From Alistipes sp. (lineage in GTDB: Bacteria > Bacteroidota > Bacteroidia > Bacteroidales > Rikenellaceae), in NCBI RefSeq assembly GCF_020026455.1, contig NZ_JAHHQJ010000018.1, positions 7,414 to 71,413 on the forward strand: 64,000 bases of DNA, written 5' to 3'. Positions 17,665 through 26,626 of this stretch are shown one piece after another (within the stretch, counting starts at the first letter, position 1; each line of letters starts with the position of its first letter). The position numbers were made by a program, and so were the translations under genes. The notes below the pieces were generated by a model. The model saw only the letters and a program-made list of their open reading frames with translations. It ran no database searches and was not told where the DNA came from.

Positions 17665-18477
17665 TCAATAGACCTCCTCGGGCAGCGTTTCGCCGACCGG
17701 TTCGCCTTCGAGGTTATCGCGCCATTTGATCCGGGCATGCGTGCCGTCGCAAAAGGGTTTGTTGGCCGATTGTCCGCAGCGGCATGCGACTACGCGGTTG
17801 CGGATTTCGTAGACGTGGCCGTCTTCGCGCCGCAGGGGAATGCCGCCCCGGATCCACAGACCGCCGCTGTCGCCGATGGTGACGTCCTCGATCAGTCCGA
17901 GGCTCGGCCTGAATCCGAATTCGTGGGGGCGCATCGTCTCGCGGTCCCATGCCGTCAGACGTCCGCCGGGGCACAGCGACGCCTCGCGGATGGCCAGCCG
18001 CCGCGCCTCGGGGTTCTCCGACTGCCCGGTGAGCGTCCACGCACCGCCCCCGGAGTGGCAGAAACGCGCGAAGACGCAGTATTTCGGATTGTCGGTCAAC
18101 GTGAGGGTCCCGCCTTCGACGGTTACGGCCTTATCGGTCCCGTCTTCGCTGGTTGCGCCTTCGCCGGTCCCGCCCTTGTCGGGTCGCGATTCGTCGGGCG
18201 CGGTGAGTGTCGGGTCCCAGACGGCTGTTTCGTGGCTCCCGTCGCAGTAAGGCTTGCGCTTCGAGGCTCCGCAGCGGCAGAGCGCCGTAGGTTCCGCCTC
18301 GGTCGGGAAGCGCCGCCCTTCCTGGAAATACCAGCTTTCGTTCTGCCCGTTGGGCATGATGAACTGCTCGGCCAGCGGCGGGCGTCCATAGACCAGGTAG
18401 GGCCCTTTGTCGGTCACGGTGATGCTGAAGCGCTTCCCGGCGGGAGCACCTCCCGTTTCGATTTTCAATTTCGACAT
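17665..18477 (-). CDS. Multi-domain CDGSH iron-sulfur protein
   Basis: The 270-residue protein contains two CDGSH-type motifs, each able to hold a 2Fe-2S cluster with 3 Cys/1 His ligation: Cys67/Cys69/Cys78/His82 (CRCGASKRKPYCDGSH) and Cys232/Cys234/Cys243/His247 (CRCGQSANKPFCDGTH). Between them is a divergent Fer4-like segment (CVFARFCHSGGGAWTLT) typical of this architecture. Residues about 92-124 form a low-complexity Gly/Thr/Asp insert (GGTGEGATSEDGTDKAV) that looks like a lineage-specific linker. Function is probably redox or cluster transfer in the cytosol. No partner gene is adjacent. Confidence 0.85.
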   Translation of the reverse strand: MSKLKIETGGAPAGKRFSITVTDKGPYLVYGRPPLAEQFIMPNGQNESWYFQEGRRFPTEAEPTALCRCGASKRKPYCDGSHETAVWDPTLTAPDESRPDKGGTGEGATSEDGTDKAVTVEGGTLTLTDNPKYCVFARFCHSGGGAWTLTGQSENPEARRLAIREASLCPGGRLTAWDRETMRPHEFGFRPSLGLIEDVTIGDSGGLWIRGGIPLRREDGHVYEIRNRVVACRCGQSANKPFCDGTHARIKWRDNLEGEPVGETLPEEVY

Positions 18478-18638
18478 ACTATATGCGGTTCTGGTTCGTT
18501 AGGGAATAGGCGGCAATAATTGTTCCCAAATACGATTCTTGGAACGGGCATGAGGCTTTTATTCCGCTTTTTCGTCCCGTCGGTGCCGTGACGCTACTTT
18601 CGGGAGGGGAGGTTTTGCAAAACCGGGCGCGATTTGGT

Positions 18639-18669
18639 TTTGCACCCGTCCGACTTTTTATTATCTTTG
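18639..18669 (+). promoter_or_regulatory. Canonical Bacteroidota promoter for the lipoprotein gene
   Basis: TTTG at 18639-18642 and TATCTTTG at 18662-18669 are separated by 19 nt, the textbook -33/-7 arrangement, with the start codon about 30 nt downstream. Confidence 0.8.
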
Positions 18670-18700
18670 CCGTTGATTTTGAAACTGGAATGAGAAAAAA

Positions 18701-20143
18701 ATGAGCTATATGAAAAGATTTGCAGGCTTGGTTTGTGCGGTTGCTGCCGTTGTTTTTTTCGCTTCGTGCAGCAAAGACAAGGAGTCGGGAACGGTCGCGT
18801 TCGATTCTCGGACCGTTTTCCTCGATGAGGGCGCCGAAGTGACGGTGGGATTTTCGGCCACCAATATCGAGAATTTCTGGATAACCGGCAAACCCACGGG
18901 CTGGAAAGACCCCGTTATCGACGCGGCCAACCGCACCATTACGATCTTCGCTCCCGAGAAGATCGACGGCAAGGATGTCGTAAAGACGGGTTCGGTGACC
19001 CTGGTGGGCAAGGTGTACGGCGGATCGACGGCTTCGGCGACGCTTTTCGTGGGCGTGGTCGACACCGAGGATTTGAGCGGCAAGCCGGCCAACAGCTATC
19101 TGCTCAACAGGAAGGAGACCAACTACCTGATCGATGCCTCGTACAAGGGTGACCTGAGCGAGGAGGCGATCACTTCGGTCGATGTCGTTTGGCAGAGCAC
19201 GTCGGATCTGATCCAGCACCTGGAGTTGAAAGACGGCAAAGTGTCGTTCTTCGTGGCGGCCGACAGCGACGACAAGGACAAGATCCGGGAGGGAAATGCC
19301 GTGATCGGAGGCTATGGCGCCGGCGGCACGTTGATCTGGAGCTGGCACATCTGGGTTGCGGACTACAATCCCGACGCCGAGGGCGGCACGGTCGATTTCA
19401 ACGGTTATTCGATGATGACCCGCAACCTCGGGGCGCTGGCTTCCGACATCTCGTCGCAGGAGAAGATCCTCGCCTCGTACGGACTTTACTACCAGTGGGG
19501 CCGTAAGGACCCCTTCATCGGTCCGTCCACCTACAACGCCAGCAACGGGACATCGGCCGGCATGTACAACGGCAGCGGCAGCCGCGTCTACCTGCAGACG
19601 GCAGCTTCGAGCGCCGAGACCGGCACGGAGGCTTACGCCGTGCAGCACCCGCTGACCTTCATCACGGGCGTCTCCGGCTCGGAGAACGACTGGCTCTGGG
19701 GCACACATACTGTCGATTTGTGGTCCGATTCGAAGAAGAGCGTCTACGACCCCTGCCCCCATGGCTGGCGGGTGGCTCCGTCGGCCGTGTTCGACGGACT
19801 GAACCTCGCGAAGAGCCCCACGGCGGCCGATGCCGACAAATTCGGCTGGGAGCTGACCGATGCGCAGGGCACCTCGTCGCTGTTTATCGGCGCAGGACGC
19901 CGCCGTTACGACAACAGCACGATCCTGAACATCTACAACCCGGTTGTGGCAACTGCGCGCAGCGTGGCCGAGGAGGCGCAGCCCTGGGAGGGCCTTTATT
20001 GGACCTCCGGGACGCTGTCGGGAGCTGAAGCCCCGGCCTTCCACTTCTGGTTCGAGAAGAAAACCTCGGGCGGAGGTCTCAAAAACAAGGTTCCCTATGC
20101 GCGTGCCAACGGCATGTCGGTACGCTGCGTGCGGGAGCAATAG
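18701..20143 (+). CDS. Surface lipoprotein with FISUMP-like C-terminal domain
   Basis: The 480-residue protein starts MSYMKRF and has a lipobox (VVFFASCSKD), so it is predicted to be lipid-anchored at the outer membrane. The N-terminal 140 residues look like immunoglobulin/BACON-type beta repeats; the remainder has motifs shared by many Bacteroidales lipoproteins (MTRNLGAL, GLYYQWGRKDPF, YDPCPHGWRV, SVRCVREQ), related to the Fibrobacter major paralogous domain. Ligand and role are unknown. An internal ATG at 18710 is an equally possible start. A strong hairpin follows the stop. Confidence 0.75.
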   Translation: MSYMKRFAGLVCAVAAVVFFASCSKDKESGTVAFDSRTVFLDEGAEVTVGFSATNIENFWITGKPTGWKDPVIDAANRTITIFAPEKIDGKDVVKTGSVTLVGKVYGGSTASATLFVGVVDTEDLSGKPANSYLLNRKETNYLIDASYKGDLSEEAITSVDVVWQSTSDLIQHLELKDGKVSFFVAADSDDKDKIREGNAVIGGYGAGGTLIWSWHIWVADYNPDAEGGTVDFNGYSMMTRNLGALASDISSQEKILASYGLYYQWGRKDPFIGPSTYNASNGTSAGMYNGSGSRVYLQTAASSAETGTEAYAVQHPLTFITGVSGSENDWLWGTHTVDLWSDSKKSVYDPCPHGWRVAPSAVFDGLNLAKSPTAADADKFGWELTDAQGTSSLFIGAGRRRYDNSTILNIYNPVVATARSVAEEAQPWEGLYWTSGTLSGAEAPAFHFWFEKKTSGGGLKNKVPYARANGMSVRCVREQ

Positions 20144-20160
20144 GAGCATCGGAACGAAAT

Positions 20161-20201
20161 CGAACGACGGACCGGCCTTGACGCCGGTCCGTCGTTCGTT
20201 T
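20161..20201 (+). terminator. Strong hairpin terminator after lipoprotein gene
   Basis: A perfect 16-bp stem (20161-20176 with 20183-20198) with loop CTTGAC is followed by a short T-tract. Confidence 0.75.
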
Positions 20202-20243
20202 GGTACAACAGTTGCAGGAATCGGGGTACTAAAATCCTCAATC

Positions 20244-21446
20244 ATGAAAATCGATACAGGAAAAGGCTCTGTTACACTCGTCGTGCTGCTGGCAATCTGG
20301 TCCGTGTCGGCCATTGCGTCGCTGCCGGGACTGGCCGTCTCCCCTATTCTGGGCGATCTGAACAAGGTGTTTCCCAAGGTTACGGATCTCGAAATACAGA
20401 TGCTCACCTCGCTGCCGTCGCTGCTGATCATCCCCTTCGTGCTGCTCTCCGGAAAGCTCTCCGAGGAGCGGGACAAGCTCAAGATTCTGATCGTGGGACT
20501 GTTGATCTTCTTTTTGAGCGGCGTGGCCTGCCTGTTCGCCCGTAGCATGGCGTGGCTCATTGTCATCAGTTGCATCCTCGGAGTCGGCGCCGGGATGGTC
20601 ATCCCCCTCTCGACGGGTCTGATCGTCGACTATTTCACGGGGGACAGCCGCGTTCGGCAGCTGGGTTACAGTTCGGCGATCAACAACCTCACGCTCGTCG
20701 TGGCGACCGCCGTGACGGGCTATCTGGCCGAGGTCAACTGGCATCTGCCCTTCTTGGTCTATACCCTGCCGGGCATCTCGCTCGCACTGTCGTTCTTCCT
20801 CCGGAACAGCCGCTCCACTCCCGAGCCGGAGCAGAGCATCCAGATGCGCCACAAGCGGATCGACCGGAGCAAACTCGTCGGGCTGATGCTCCTCTACTTC
20901 TTCGCCACCTATGCCGTGCTGGCCATCGCCTTCTACGCCTCGTTCCTGATCGACGACTACAAGATCCACAGCTCGTTTTCGGGGGCGCTGATCTCGCTGT
21001 TCTTCCTGGCGATCATGCTTCCCGGACTGTTTGTCAACCGAATCATCCGCGTGCTGAAGCAGAACGTCAACCTTGTGTCGCTGGGGCTGGTCGGCGTGGG
21101 GCTGCTTTGCGTGGGGATCTTCCGTGACCGGACGATGCTCATCGTTGGGGCGTTGCTCTCGGGCTTCGGATACGGGGTGATCCAGCCCATCATCTACGAC
21201 AAGGCGGCCATCATCGCTCCGCCCCGCTCCGCGACGCTCGCGCTGTCGTTCGTCATGGCGATGAACTACCTTGCGGTGATGATTTGCCCCTTCATCATGG
21301 ACCTCTTCCGCCATCTGTTCCACACCGGGAGCGACCGCTTCCCGTTCCTGTTCAACGCGGCGCTGGTGTTCGCGCTGACCCTCGTCACCTGGTTCCGGCG
21401 CGGGAATTTCACCCTCGGGCTCGACGAGTCGTACTACAAAAACTGA
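20244..21446 (+). CDS. Major facilitator superfamily transporter
   Basis: The ATG at 20244 (MKIDTGKGSVTLVVLL) gives a 400-residue, twelve-segment MFS carrier; the same frame stays open upstream only as a shadow of the lipoprotein gene. Between segments 2 and 3 lies the MFS loop LSGKLSEERDKLKILIVG, and a central cytosolic loop (RNSRSTPEPEQSIQMRHKRI) separates the two six-helix halves. It most resembles drug/sugar antiporters; the substrate is unknown. It has its own transcription unit between two lipoprotein genes. Confidence 0.85.
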   Translation: MKIDTGKGSVTLVVLLAIWSVSAIASLPGLAVSPILGDLNKVFPKVTDLEIQMLTSLPSLLIIPFVLLSGKLSEERDKLKILIVGLLIFFLSGVACLFARSMAWLIVISCILGVGAGMVIPLSTGLIVDYFTGDSRVRQLGYSSAINNLTLVVATAVTGYLAEVNWHLPFLVYTLPGISLALSFFLRNSRSTPEPEQSIQMRHKRIDRSKLVGLMLLYFFATYAVLAIAFYASFLIDDYKIHSSFSGALISLFFLAIMLPGLFVNRIIRVLKQNVNLVSLGLVGVGLLCVGIFRDRTMLIVGALLSGFGYGVIQPIIYDKAAIIAPPRSATLALSFVMAMNYLAVMICPFIMDLFRHLFHTGSDRFPFLFNAALVFALTLVTWFRRGNFTLGLDESYYKN

Positions 21447-21477
21447 CCATAAATCTTGCAGATGACGCAAAAAGGTT

Positions 21478-21485
21478 TATTTTTG
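21478..21485 (+). promoter_or_regulatory. -7 box for the fimbrillin/FISUMP gene
   Basis: TATTTTTG matches TAnnTTTG, 29 nt before the start codon; a weak CTTG lies 17 nt upstream of it. Confidence 0.5.
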
Positions 21486-21513
21486 TGAAATAAAGGCACA
21501 AAAATAATCTTGA

Positions 21514-22851
21514 ATGATGAAGAGACATCACCTTCTTGCGCTTCTTGCGGCAGGCCTCGTCGTTGTATCCGGCTGTGCCGATAAAGGGGATGCGATCCCC
21601 GGCATTCGGATCACGCCGTCGATCAAAACCCGCGTCACGGGACTCCATTTCGATACGGGCGACTGTATCGGTCTGACTGTCACCAAAAACGGATCGGATT
21701 ATGTCCGGAACCGCCAGATGACCTACGACGGCTCGGCATTCGCGGCTTCCGGCCTGCTGTGGTACAACGACCAGAGCGAAGCCTCGACGCTCACGGCCTA
21801 TTTCCCCTATTCAGCCTCGGGTGTTCCCGACGAATTCTCCGTGGCGCAGGACCAGACCGCGGGCTGCGCCTCCTCGGACCTGTTGGGAGCTGTGGCGAAG
21901 AACGTGACGCCCTCGGGCACACCCGTCGGGATGCTGTTCTATCACCTGATGTCGCAGCTGACCATCGTTGTCACCAATAGTTCCGATGCCGCGATTTCGG
22001 GCGTGACCTTGAGCGGATTCGTCCCGGCGGCTTCGGTCGACCTCTCGGTGCCGACCGCTGCGGCGAAAGCCGGTGCGGCGGCCGCTGCCATCAAAGCCTT
22101 CGAAGTGACACCCGACGCCTCCTACCGTGCGATTCTCGTCCCGCAGCAGGGGGCGCTGACTGTCACGATCTTGACGAGCGACGGCAAGAGCCGCAGCAAG
22201 ACCCTCTCTTCGGCAAGGCTCGAAAGCGGCCGGAGGTACGACATGTCGGTGCTGGTCACCAACATCGACATCGAACTGAAGCTGAGCGGCGAGGTCAGCG
22301 ACTGGACCGACGGCGGTTCGCTCGACGAGGGCGACGGCGGGACGACTCCCCCACTGGAATACGGCGGTGATACCTACCGCACGACCCGAATCGGCGGACG
22401 GCTGTGGATGGCCGAGAACCTGCGCTATCGGCCTGCGGGCACGGAGATCGGCGAGGGGGTATGGTATCCCGAGGAGGGATTTTCCGCGGTGGCGGAAAAG
22501 GGGCTTCTCTACGATTACAAGACGGCGACGGGCGGTGCCGCGGTCCGCTCCGGGGCTCCGCTGCGGGGCATCTGTCCCGAGGGCTGGCACGTCCCCGCAT
22601 TGGCCGAACTCGAATCCCTCCCCTCTATAGGCCCCGAGGCCGGATTTTTCCAGTGCGCCGGATTCTGGATCCTGAACGGCACGGTGGCCCGATACGGAGA
22701 CGCCAACAAGGGCTATCTGACAAGCTGCGAGGCTACGGCCGGGCGGAGCAGCTGTCTGATCTACACCACCACGACCGATCCGGTGACCGGGGACATCCCG
22801 GTCAGCTACGGGCTCTCGCTCCGCTGTGTGAAAGACGCCGCCGGCCGATAG
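21514..22851 (+). CDS. Fimbrillin-family lipoprotein with FISUMP domain
   Basis: The 445-residue protein has a lipoprotein signal (LLAAGLVVVSGC). Residues about 30-260 look like a fimbrillin/Mfa2-type domain (FDTGDCIGLTV, LTAYFPYS, LMSQLTIVV, SGEVSDW). The C-terminal part (RIGGRLWMAENLRY, GICPEGWHVPALAELESL, SYGLSLRCVKDAAGR) is a clear Fibrobacter succinogenes major paralogous domain. It is probably exported and displayed on the surface, with the FISUMP domain as a possible binding tip. A bidirectional terminator separates it from hom. Confidence 0.8.
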   Translation: MMKRHHLLALLAAGLVVVSGCADKGDAIPGIRITPSIKTRVTGLHFDTGDCIGLTVTKNGSDYVRNRQMTYDGSAFAASGLLWYNDQSEASTLTAYFPYSASGVPDEFSVAQDQTAGCASSDLLGAVAKNVTPSGTPVGMLFYHLMSQLTIVVTNSSDAAISGVTLSGFVPAASVDLSVPTAAAKAGAAAAAIKAFEVTPDASYRAILVPQQGALTVTILTSDGKSRSKTLSSARLESGRRYDMSVLVTNIDIELKLSGEVSDWTDGGSLDEGDGGTTPPLEYGGDTYRTTRIGGRLWMAENLRYRPAGTEIGEGVWYPEEGFSAVAEKGLLYDYKTATGGAAVRSGAPLRGICPEGWHVPALAELESLPSIGPEAGFFQCAGFWILNGTVARYGDANKGYLTSCEATAGRSSCLIYTTTTDPVTGDIPVSYGLSLRCVKDAAGR

Positions 22852-22856
22852 ACAAT

Positions 22857-22888
22857 GAAAAAGGTCCCTGAAGAGGGACCTTTTTTCG
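22857..22888. terminator. Bidirectional terminator between lipoprotein gene and hom
   Basis: A stem AAAAGGTCCC (22859-22868) / GGGACCTTTT (22875-22884), loop TGAAGA, has A- and T-runs on its two sides. Confidence 0.85.
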
Positions 22889-22890
22889 GA

Positions 22891-24099
22891 TTAATCGCGG
22901 TTCAGGAAGAAGATCGGGATGTTGGCCAGGAAGACGTCCCGGCCCGACAGTTGCGATCTTTTTTCGAGCAGTTCGCGCAGCGGGATTTCGCCGATCACGT
23001 AGTTGCTCTCCTCGCTGATGAACTGTTCGTGGATCTTCGTGAAGTTCAGAATGCCCTGCACGTCGGTCTCCTTGTAGCGGGCATAGATTTTCAGCGTGAT
23101 GTCGGTCGTGTAGTCGGGTTTCTCGATGTAGTTCATCTTCTTGTACTCGTAGCGGTAGTCGTTCAGCCGCGCCATGATGTCGCTCAGGATCGACGATGCC
23201 GTGGGCAGGCTGCCCGCACCCTTGCCGAACATGAACTGCCGGTCGTAGCACTCGCCGCGGATCACCACGCCGTTGTACTCGTCGTCGACGCTGTAAATAT
23301 ACTTGGAGGGCGTCACGAATTCCGGCATGACGAACATCGTGAAATGCTCGTCGCTGACCTTGACGACCTGTGCCACCAGCTTGATCTTCACGTTCTTCTC
23401 CCGGGCATAGCGGATGTCCGACTCGTGGATCGTCGAGATGCCGTAGGTGAAGATGCGCTCCGGGGCGACGTAGGTTCCCAGCGCATGCACGGTGATGATC
23501 ACCAGCTTGAACAGCGAGTCGTAGCCCTCGATGTCGAACGAAGGGTCGCTTTCGGCGAATCCCAGCGCCTGAGCCTGTGCGAGGGCATTGGCGTAGGAGT
23601 CCTTGTGGTCGAAGACGCGCGAGAGGATGTAGTTCGACGAACCGTTCAGAATGCCCTTGACCTCCAGCAGCAGGTCGTTGTCGTAGTACTCTTCGAGGTT
23701 GCGGATCACGGGGATCGAGCCGCATGACGAGGCGTCGTAGAGCAGTGCCACGTTGTGGGTTTTCTGAATCTCGATCAGCTCGGGGAGGTGCTTGGCCAGC
23801 ATCGTCTTGCTGCCCGACACGACCGGGATGCCGCGCAGCATGGCCCGTTTGACGATGTTGTAGGCGGCATCGGCGTCGTCGATGACCTCCACCACGAGGT
23901 TGATGTCCCGGTTGTCGAGGATCTCGTCGGCCGAGGTGGTGAACAGCGAGGGGTCGACTTCGATCTTGCGCGGCTTCCTGGGGTCGCGGACGCAGATTTT
24001 CACGATTTCGGCGTGGGCGTTCTTCGATTTGCGCACCACTTCGTAGATGCCCTGTCCGACGACGCCGAATCCGAACAGTCCGATTTTGATTTTGGTCAT
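22891..24099 (-). CDS. hom: Homoserine dehydrogenase
   Basis: The 402-residue enzyme reduces aspartate semialdehyde to homoserine. A Rossmann motif GFGVVGQG is at residues 10-17, and the catalytic domain has GILNGSSNYILSRVF with the family's conserved Asn/Ser turn, followed by the GFAESDPSFDIEG segment. The remaining C-terminus is short, so a classical feedback-sensing ACT domain is reduced or divergent. It is the last gene of metY-metX-hom and so feeds homoserine directly to MetX. It inherits the leader control described upstream of metY. Confidence 0.93.
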   Translation of the reverse strand: MTKIKIGLFGFGVVGQGIYEVVRKSKNAHAEIVKICVRDPRKPRKIEVDPSLFTTSADEILDNRDINLVVEVIDDADAAYNIVKRAMLRGIPVVSGSKTMLAKHLPELIEIQKTHNVALLYDASSCGSIPVIRNLEEYYDNDLLLEVKGILNGSSNYILSRVFDHKDSYANALAQAQALGFAESDPSFDIEGYDSLFKLVIITVHALGTYVAPERIFTYGISTIHESDIRYAREKNVKIKLVAQVVKVSDEHFTMFVMPEFVTPSKYIYSVDDEYNGVVIRGECYDRQFMFGKGAGSLPTASSILSDIMARLNDYRYEYKKMNYIEKPDYTTDITLKIYARYKETDVQGILNFTKIHEQFISEESNYVIGEIPLRELLEKRSQLSGRDVFLANIPIFFLNRD

Positions 24100-24114
24100 G
24101 GGGTATCCTGTTTT

Positions 24115-25128
24115 TTAATTGTTCATGAAAGGCAGCAGTATGTGGTTCAACTGCTCGTGTTCGACGAGGAATCCGTCGTGGCCGAACGGCGAATTGATCT
24201 CGTGGTAGACGCTGCCGGGGATCATCGCGTGCAGGTGGCGCATCTCCTCCGGAGTGAAGATGATGTCGGTCGTGATGCCGACGACCAGCGTCCGGGCCGT
24301 GATGCGGCCGAGCGCCTGCTCCAGCCCACCCCGCCCGCGGCCCGCATCGTGCGTGTCGAAGGCATTGAGGATCGCGTAATAGGAATAGGCGTTGTAGCGG
24401 CGCCGGAGTTTTTCACCCTGATATTGCTGGTAGGTGCACGCCCGGTGTGCCGCGGGATGCTCCTCTCTGTCCTGCTGGGTGAGGTTGTAGCCTTCGGGAC
24501 CGCGGTAGCTCAGCAGGCCGATGGCCCGGGCTGCCGCCAGTCCTTTCATCCCGGCGTCGTCGCGCGGCTGGCCGAAAGAGGTGTCGGCCTCGATGGCCAT
24601 GCGCTGTGTTTCGTCGATGGCGATGGCCCAGGGCGAAGCCTTGGCCGCGGTGGCGATCAGTGCGAGGCGGTCGATCCGCTCCGGTTCCGAAACGGCCCAT
24701 TCCACAGCCTGGAATCCGCCCACCGAGCTGCCCACAAGCGTCCCGATGCGGCCGATGCCGAGCCCGTCGGCCAGCTGACGGTGTGCCCGCACGATGTCGC
24801 GGATCGTGAAGGGCGGGAAATCCTTGTACCAGGGCTGTCCCGTGGCGGGATTCATGTGCAGCGGCCCGGTCGTGCCGTAGTGCGAGCCGATGATGTTGGC
24901 GCAGACGACGAAATGGCGCGCGGGGTCGAGGAACCGTCCCGCCTCGACCGTATGGGGCCACCAGTCGGCGACGTCCGAATTGGCCGTCAGCGCGTGGCAC
25001 ACCCATGCGACATTGTCCTTGGCGGCGTTCAGCGTGCCGTAGGTGTGGTAGGCGATCCGCAGTTCGGGCAGGGTGTGCCCCGTTTCGAGTTCGAACGGCC
25101 CGGGGGTTCTGTAAATCTGCGGTTCCAT
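24115..25128 (-). CDS. metX: Homoserine O-acetyltransferase
   Basis: The 337-residue alpha/beta hydrolase-fold enzyme acetylates homoserine using acetyl-CoA. The nucleophile elbow GSSVGGFQAVEW places the catalytic serine at Ser135, after the family's CHALTANSDVADWW oxyanion region, and the C-terminal FGHDGFLVEHEQLN contains the catalytic His with DIIFTPEEM supplying Asp. The start codon overlaps the metY stop region by one base, implying translational coupling. Product O-acetylhomoserine is the substrate of MetY encoded just upstream. MetX proteins can in principle be succinyl-specific; I did not resolve this. Confidence 0.93.
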   Translation of the reverse strand: MEPQIYRTPGPFELETGHTLPELRIAYHTYGTLNAAKDNVAWVCHALTANSDVADWWPHTVEAGRFLDPARHFVVCANIIGSHYGTTGPLHMNPATGQPWYKDFPPFTIRDIVRAHRQLADGLGIGRIGTLVGSSVGGFQAVEWAVSEPERIDRLALIATAAKASPWAIAIDETQRMAIEADTSFGQPRDDAGMKGLAAARAIGLLSYRGPEGYNLTQQDREEHPAAHRACTYQQYQGEKLRRRYNAYSYYAILNAFDTHDAGRGRGGLEQALGRITARTLVVGITTDIIFTPEEMRHLHAMIPGSVYHEINSPFGHDGFLVEHEQLNHILLPFMNN

Positions 25129-26414
25129 TATCCGATTTGTGCAAAGGCCTGTTCGAAATCCTCGATGAGATCGTCGGTGTTCTCCAGTCCCAGCGAGATG
25201 CGCAGCAGCGTGGGCGTGACGCCTGCCGCTGCGAGGTCGGCGTCGCTCAGCTGTTTGTGGGTCGTCGACGCCGGGTGGGTCACGACGCTGATCGAGTCGC
25301 CGATCATGGTCATGTTGGCCGCCAGACGGAGCGACTCGACGAAGCGCACGGTGCTTTCGAGCGTGCCCTTGAGTTCGACGGTGAAGACCGCCGATGAACC
25401 GTAGCGGTAGTATTTGCGGGCGTTTTCGTGGCTTGGGTGCGTGTCAAATCCCACGAAGCTGACCCGCTCGACCTTCGGGTGCTTGCGGCAGTATTCGGCC
25501 AGTTTCCAGGTGGATTCCACCTGATGCTTCACGCGCAGCGAGAGGGTCTCCAGTCCGATCATCATCAGGTAGGAGTCGAACGGCGAGGGGCAGCACCCCA
25601 GGTCGCGCAACCCGTCGACGCGGCATTTGACGATGAAGGCCGCCGCACCGAACGCCTCGTGGAGATTCAGCCCGTGATACCCTTCCGAAGGGCCGTCGAT
25701 CTGCGGGAATTTGCCGTTCGCCCAGTTGTAGTTGCCGCCGTCGACGATCACACCGCCCATGGCCGTTCCGTGGCCGTTGATCCATTTCGTCGCGGAGTCC
25801 ACGACGATGTTTGCGCCCCAATCGAACGGATTGCACAGGTAGCCTGCCGCTCCGAACGTGTTGTCAATGATCAGGGGAACGTCGCACTTCCGGGCCAGTT
25901 TGCCCAGTGCCTCCAGGTCGGGGACCGCACAGGTGGGATTGCCCATGCTCTCGGCGTAGAGCGCCTTGGTGCGGCTGTCGATCAGCGCCTCGAAATCCTC
26001 GGGACGCTCGCTCGGGGCGATGCGGCAGTCGATGCCGAGCCGGCGCAGCGACGTGCGGAACTGGTTGTAGGTGCCTCCGTAGAGGAAGGGTGCGGCGACG
26101 ATGTTGTCCCCCTCGGCCGCCAGCGAGAGCACGGCGATCAGGATGGCCGACATGCCGGACGAGACGGCGAGTGCCCCCACGGCGCCATACAGCGCGGCGA
26201 TGCGCTGCTCGTAGGCCGTCGTGGTGGGGTTTTGCAGACGCGTATAGATGTTGCCTCCTTCGCTTAACTCGAAGAGCCTTGCGGCATGGTCGCAGTTTTT
26301 GAACCGATAGGCTGCCGTGGGATAGATCGCCACGCCTCGGGCGCCGGTGGATTCGTCGGGCTGCAGACCCGCATGAATCTGAAGGGTTTCGAAACGGTAC
26401 TTTTTTGAATCCAT
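25128..26414 (-). CDS. metY: O-acetylhomoserine sulfhydrylase
   Basis: This 428-residue PLP enzyme makes homocysteine from O-acetylhomoserine and sulfide. The PLP lysine is Lys210 in VVDSATKWINGHG, with the upstream SSGMSA, ESMGNP and IIDNTFG motifs of the Cys/Met metabolism family. Its length and the long central insert fit MetY rather than MetB. It is first in metY-metX-hom, and lies 34 nt downstream of an intrinsic terminator preceded by a Met/Cys-rich leader peptide, so its expression is probably attenuated when methionine and cysteine are plentiful. Confidence 0.93.
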   Translation of the reverse strand: MDSKKYRFETLQIHAGLQPDESTGARGVAIYPTAAYRFKNCDHAARLFELSEGGNIYTRLQNPTTTAYEQRIAALYGAVGALAVSSGMSAILIAVLSLAAEGDNIVAAPFLYGGTYNQFRTSLRRLGIDCRIAPSERPEDFEALIDSRTKALYAESMGNPTCAVPDLEALGKLARKCDVPLIIDNTFGAAGYLCNPFDWGANIVVDSATKWINGHGTAMGGVIVDGGNYNWANGKFPQIDGPSEGYHGLNLHEAFGAAAFIVKCRVDGLRDLGCCPSPFDSYLMMIGLETLSLRVKHQVESTWKLAEYCRKHPKVERVSFVGFDTHPSHENARKYYRYGSSAVFTVELKGTLESTVRFVESLRLAANMTMIGDSISVVTHPASTTHKQLSDADLAAAGVTPTLLRISLGLENTDDLIEDFEQAFAQIG

Positions 26415-26447
26415 GATGTGGTGTTTGTGTCAGTCTTAATAAATCCG

Positions 26448-26478
26448 ATAAAAAAATCCGGCTTCAAGGAAGCCGGAC
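26448..26478 (-). terminator. Leader terminator (attenuator) before metY
   Basis: Read on the minus strand, a 9-bp stem TCCGGCTTC / GAAGCCGGA (26457-26465 and 26469-26477) with a 3-nt loop is followed by seven U. It lies between the leader peptide stop and the metY start, where a gene's own terminator would not be expected. Confidence 0.85.
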
Positions 26479-26504
26479 TGTGTCATTTTCAGTGCATGAA
26501 GGAG

Positions 26505-26603
26505 CTACACCCGGCGAAAACGGTTGCACATGCACATGGACATCATCATCGTTGCGCGGAGATCTCCGCGGCGCTGACGGTCGTATGTCGTAGGGCTGTT
26601 CAT
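26505..26603 (-). CDS. Met/Cys-rich leader peptide of the metY-metX-hom operon
   Basis: Thirty-two codons open with ATG at 26603-26601 and end with TAG at 26507-26505. Codons 19-26 encode Met-Met-Met-Ser-Met-Cys-Met-Cys, a composition far outside chance for a 32-residue peptide and exactly the amino acids made by the downstream pathway. A 16-nt perfect palindrome (26555-26570) inside the frame could be a pause hairpin; the codon run can pair with a segment after the stop (GTGCATG/CATGCAC); and a terminator follows 27 nt later. This matches the layout of ribosome-stalling attenuators such as trp and his leaders. The peptide itself is read directly; its regulatory role is inference. Confidence 0.75.
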   Translation of the reverse strand: MNSPTTYDRQRRGDLRATMMMSMCMCNRFRRV

Positions 26604-26626
26604 TCGCTTCTGTTGCTCTTTCGGTG

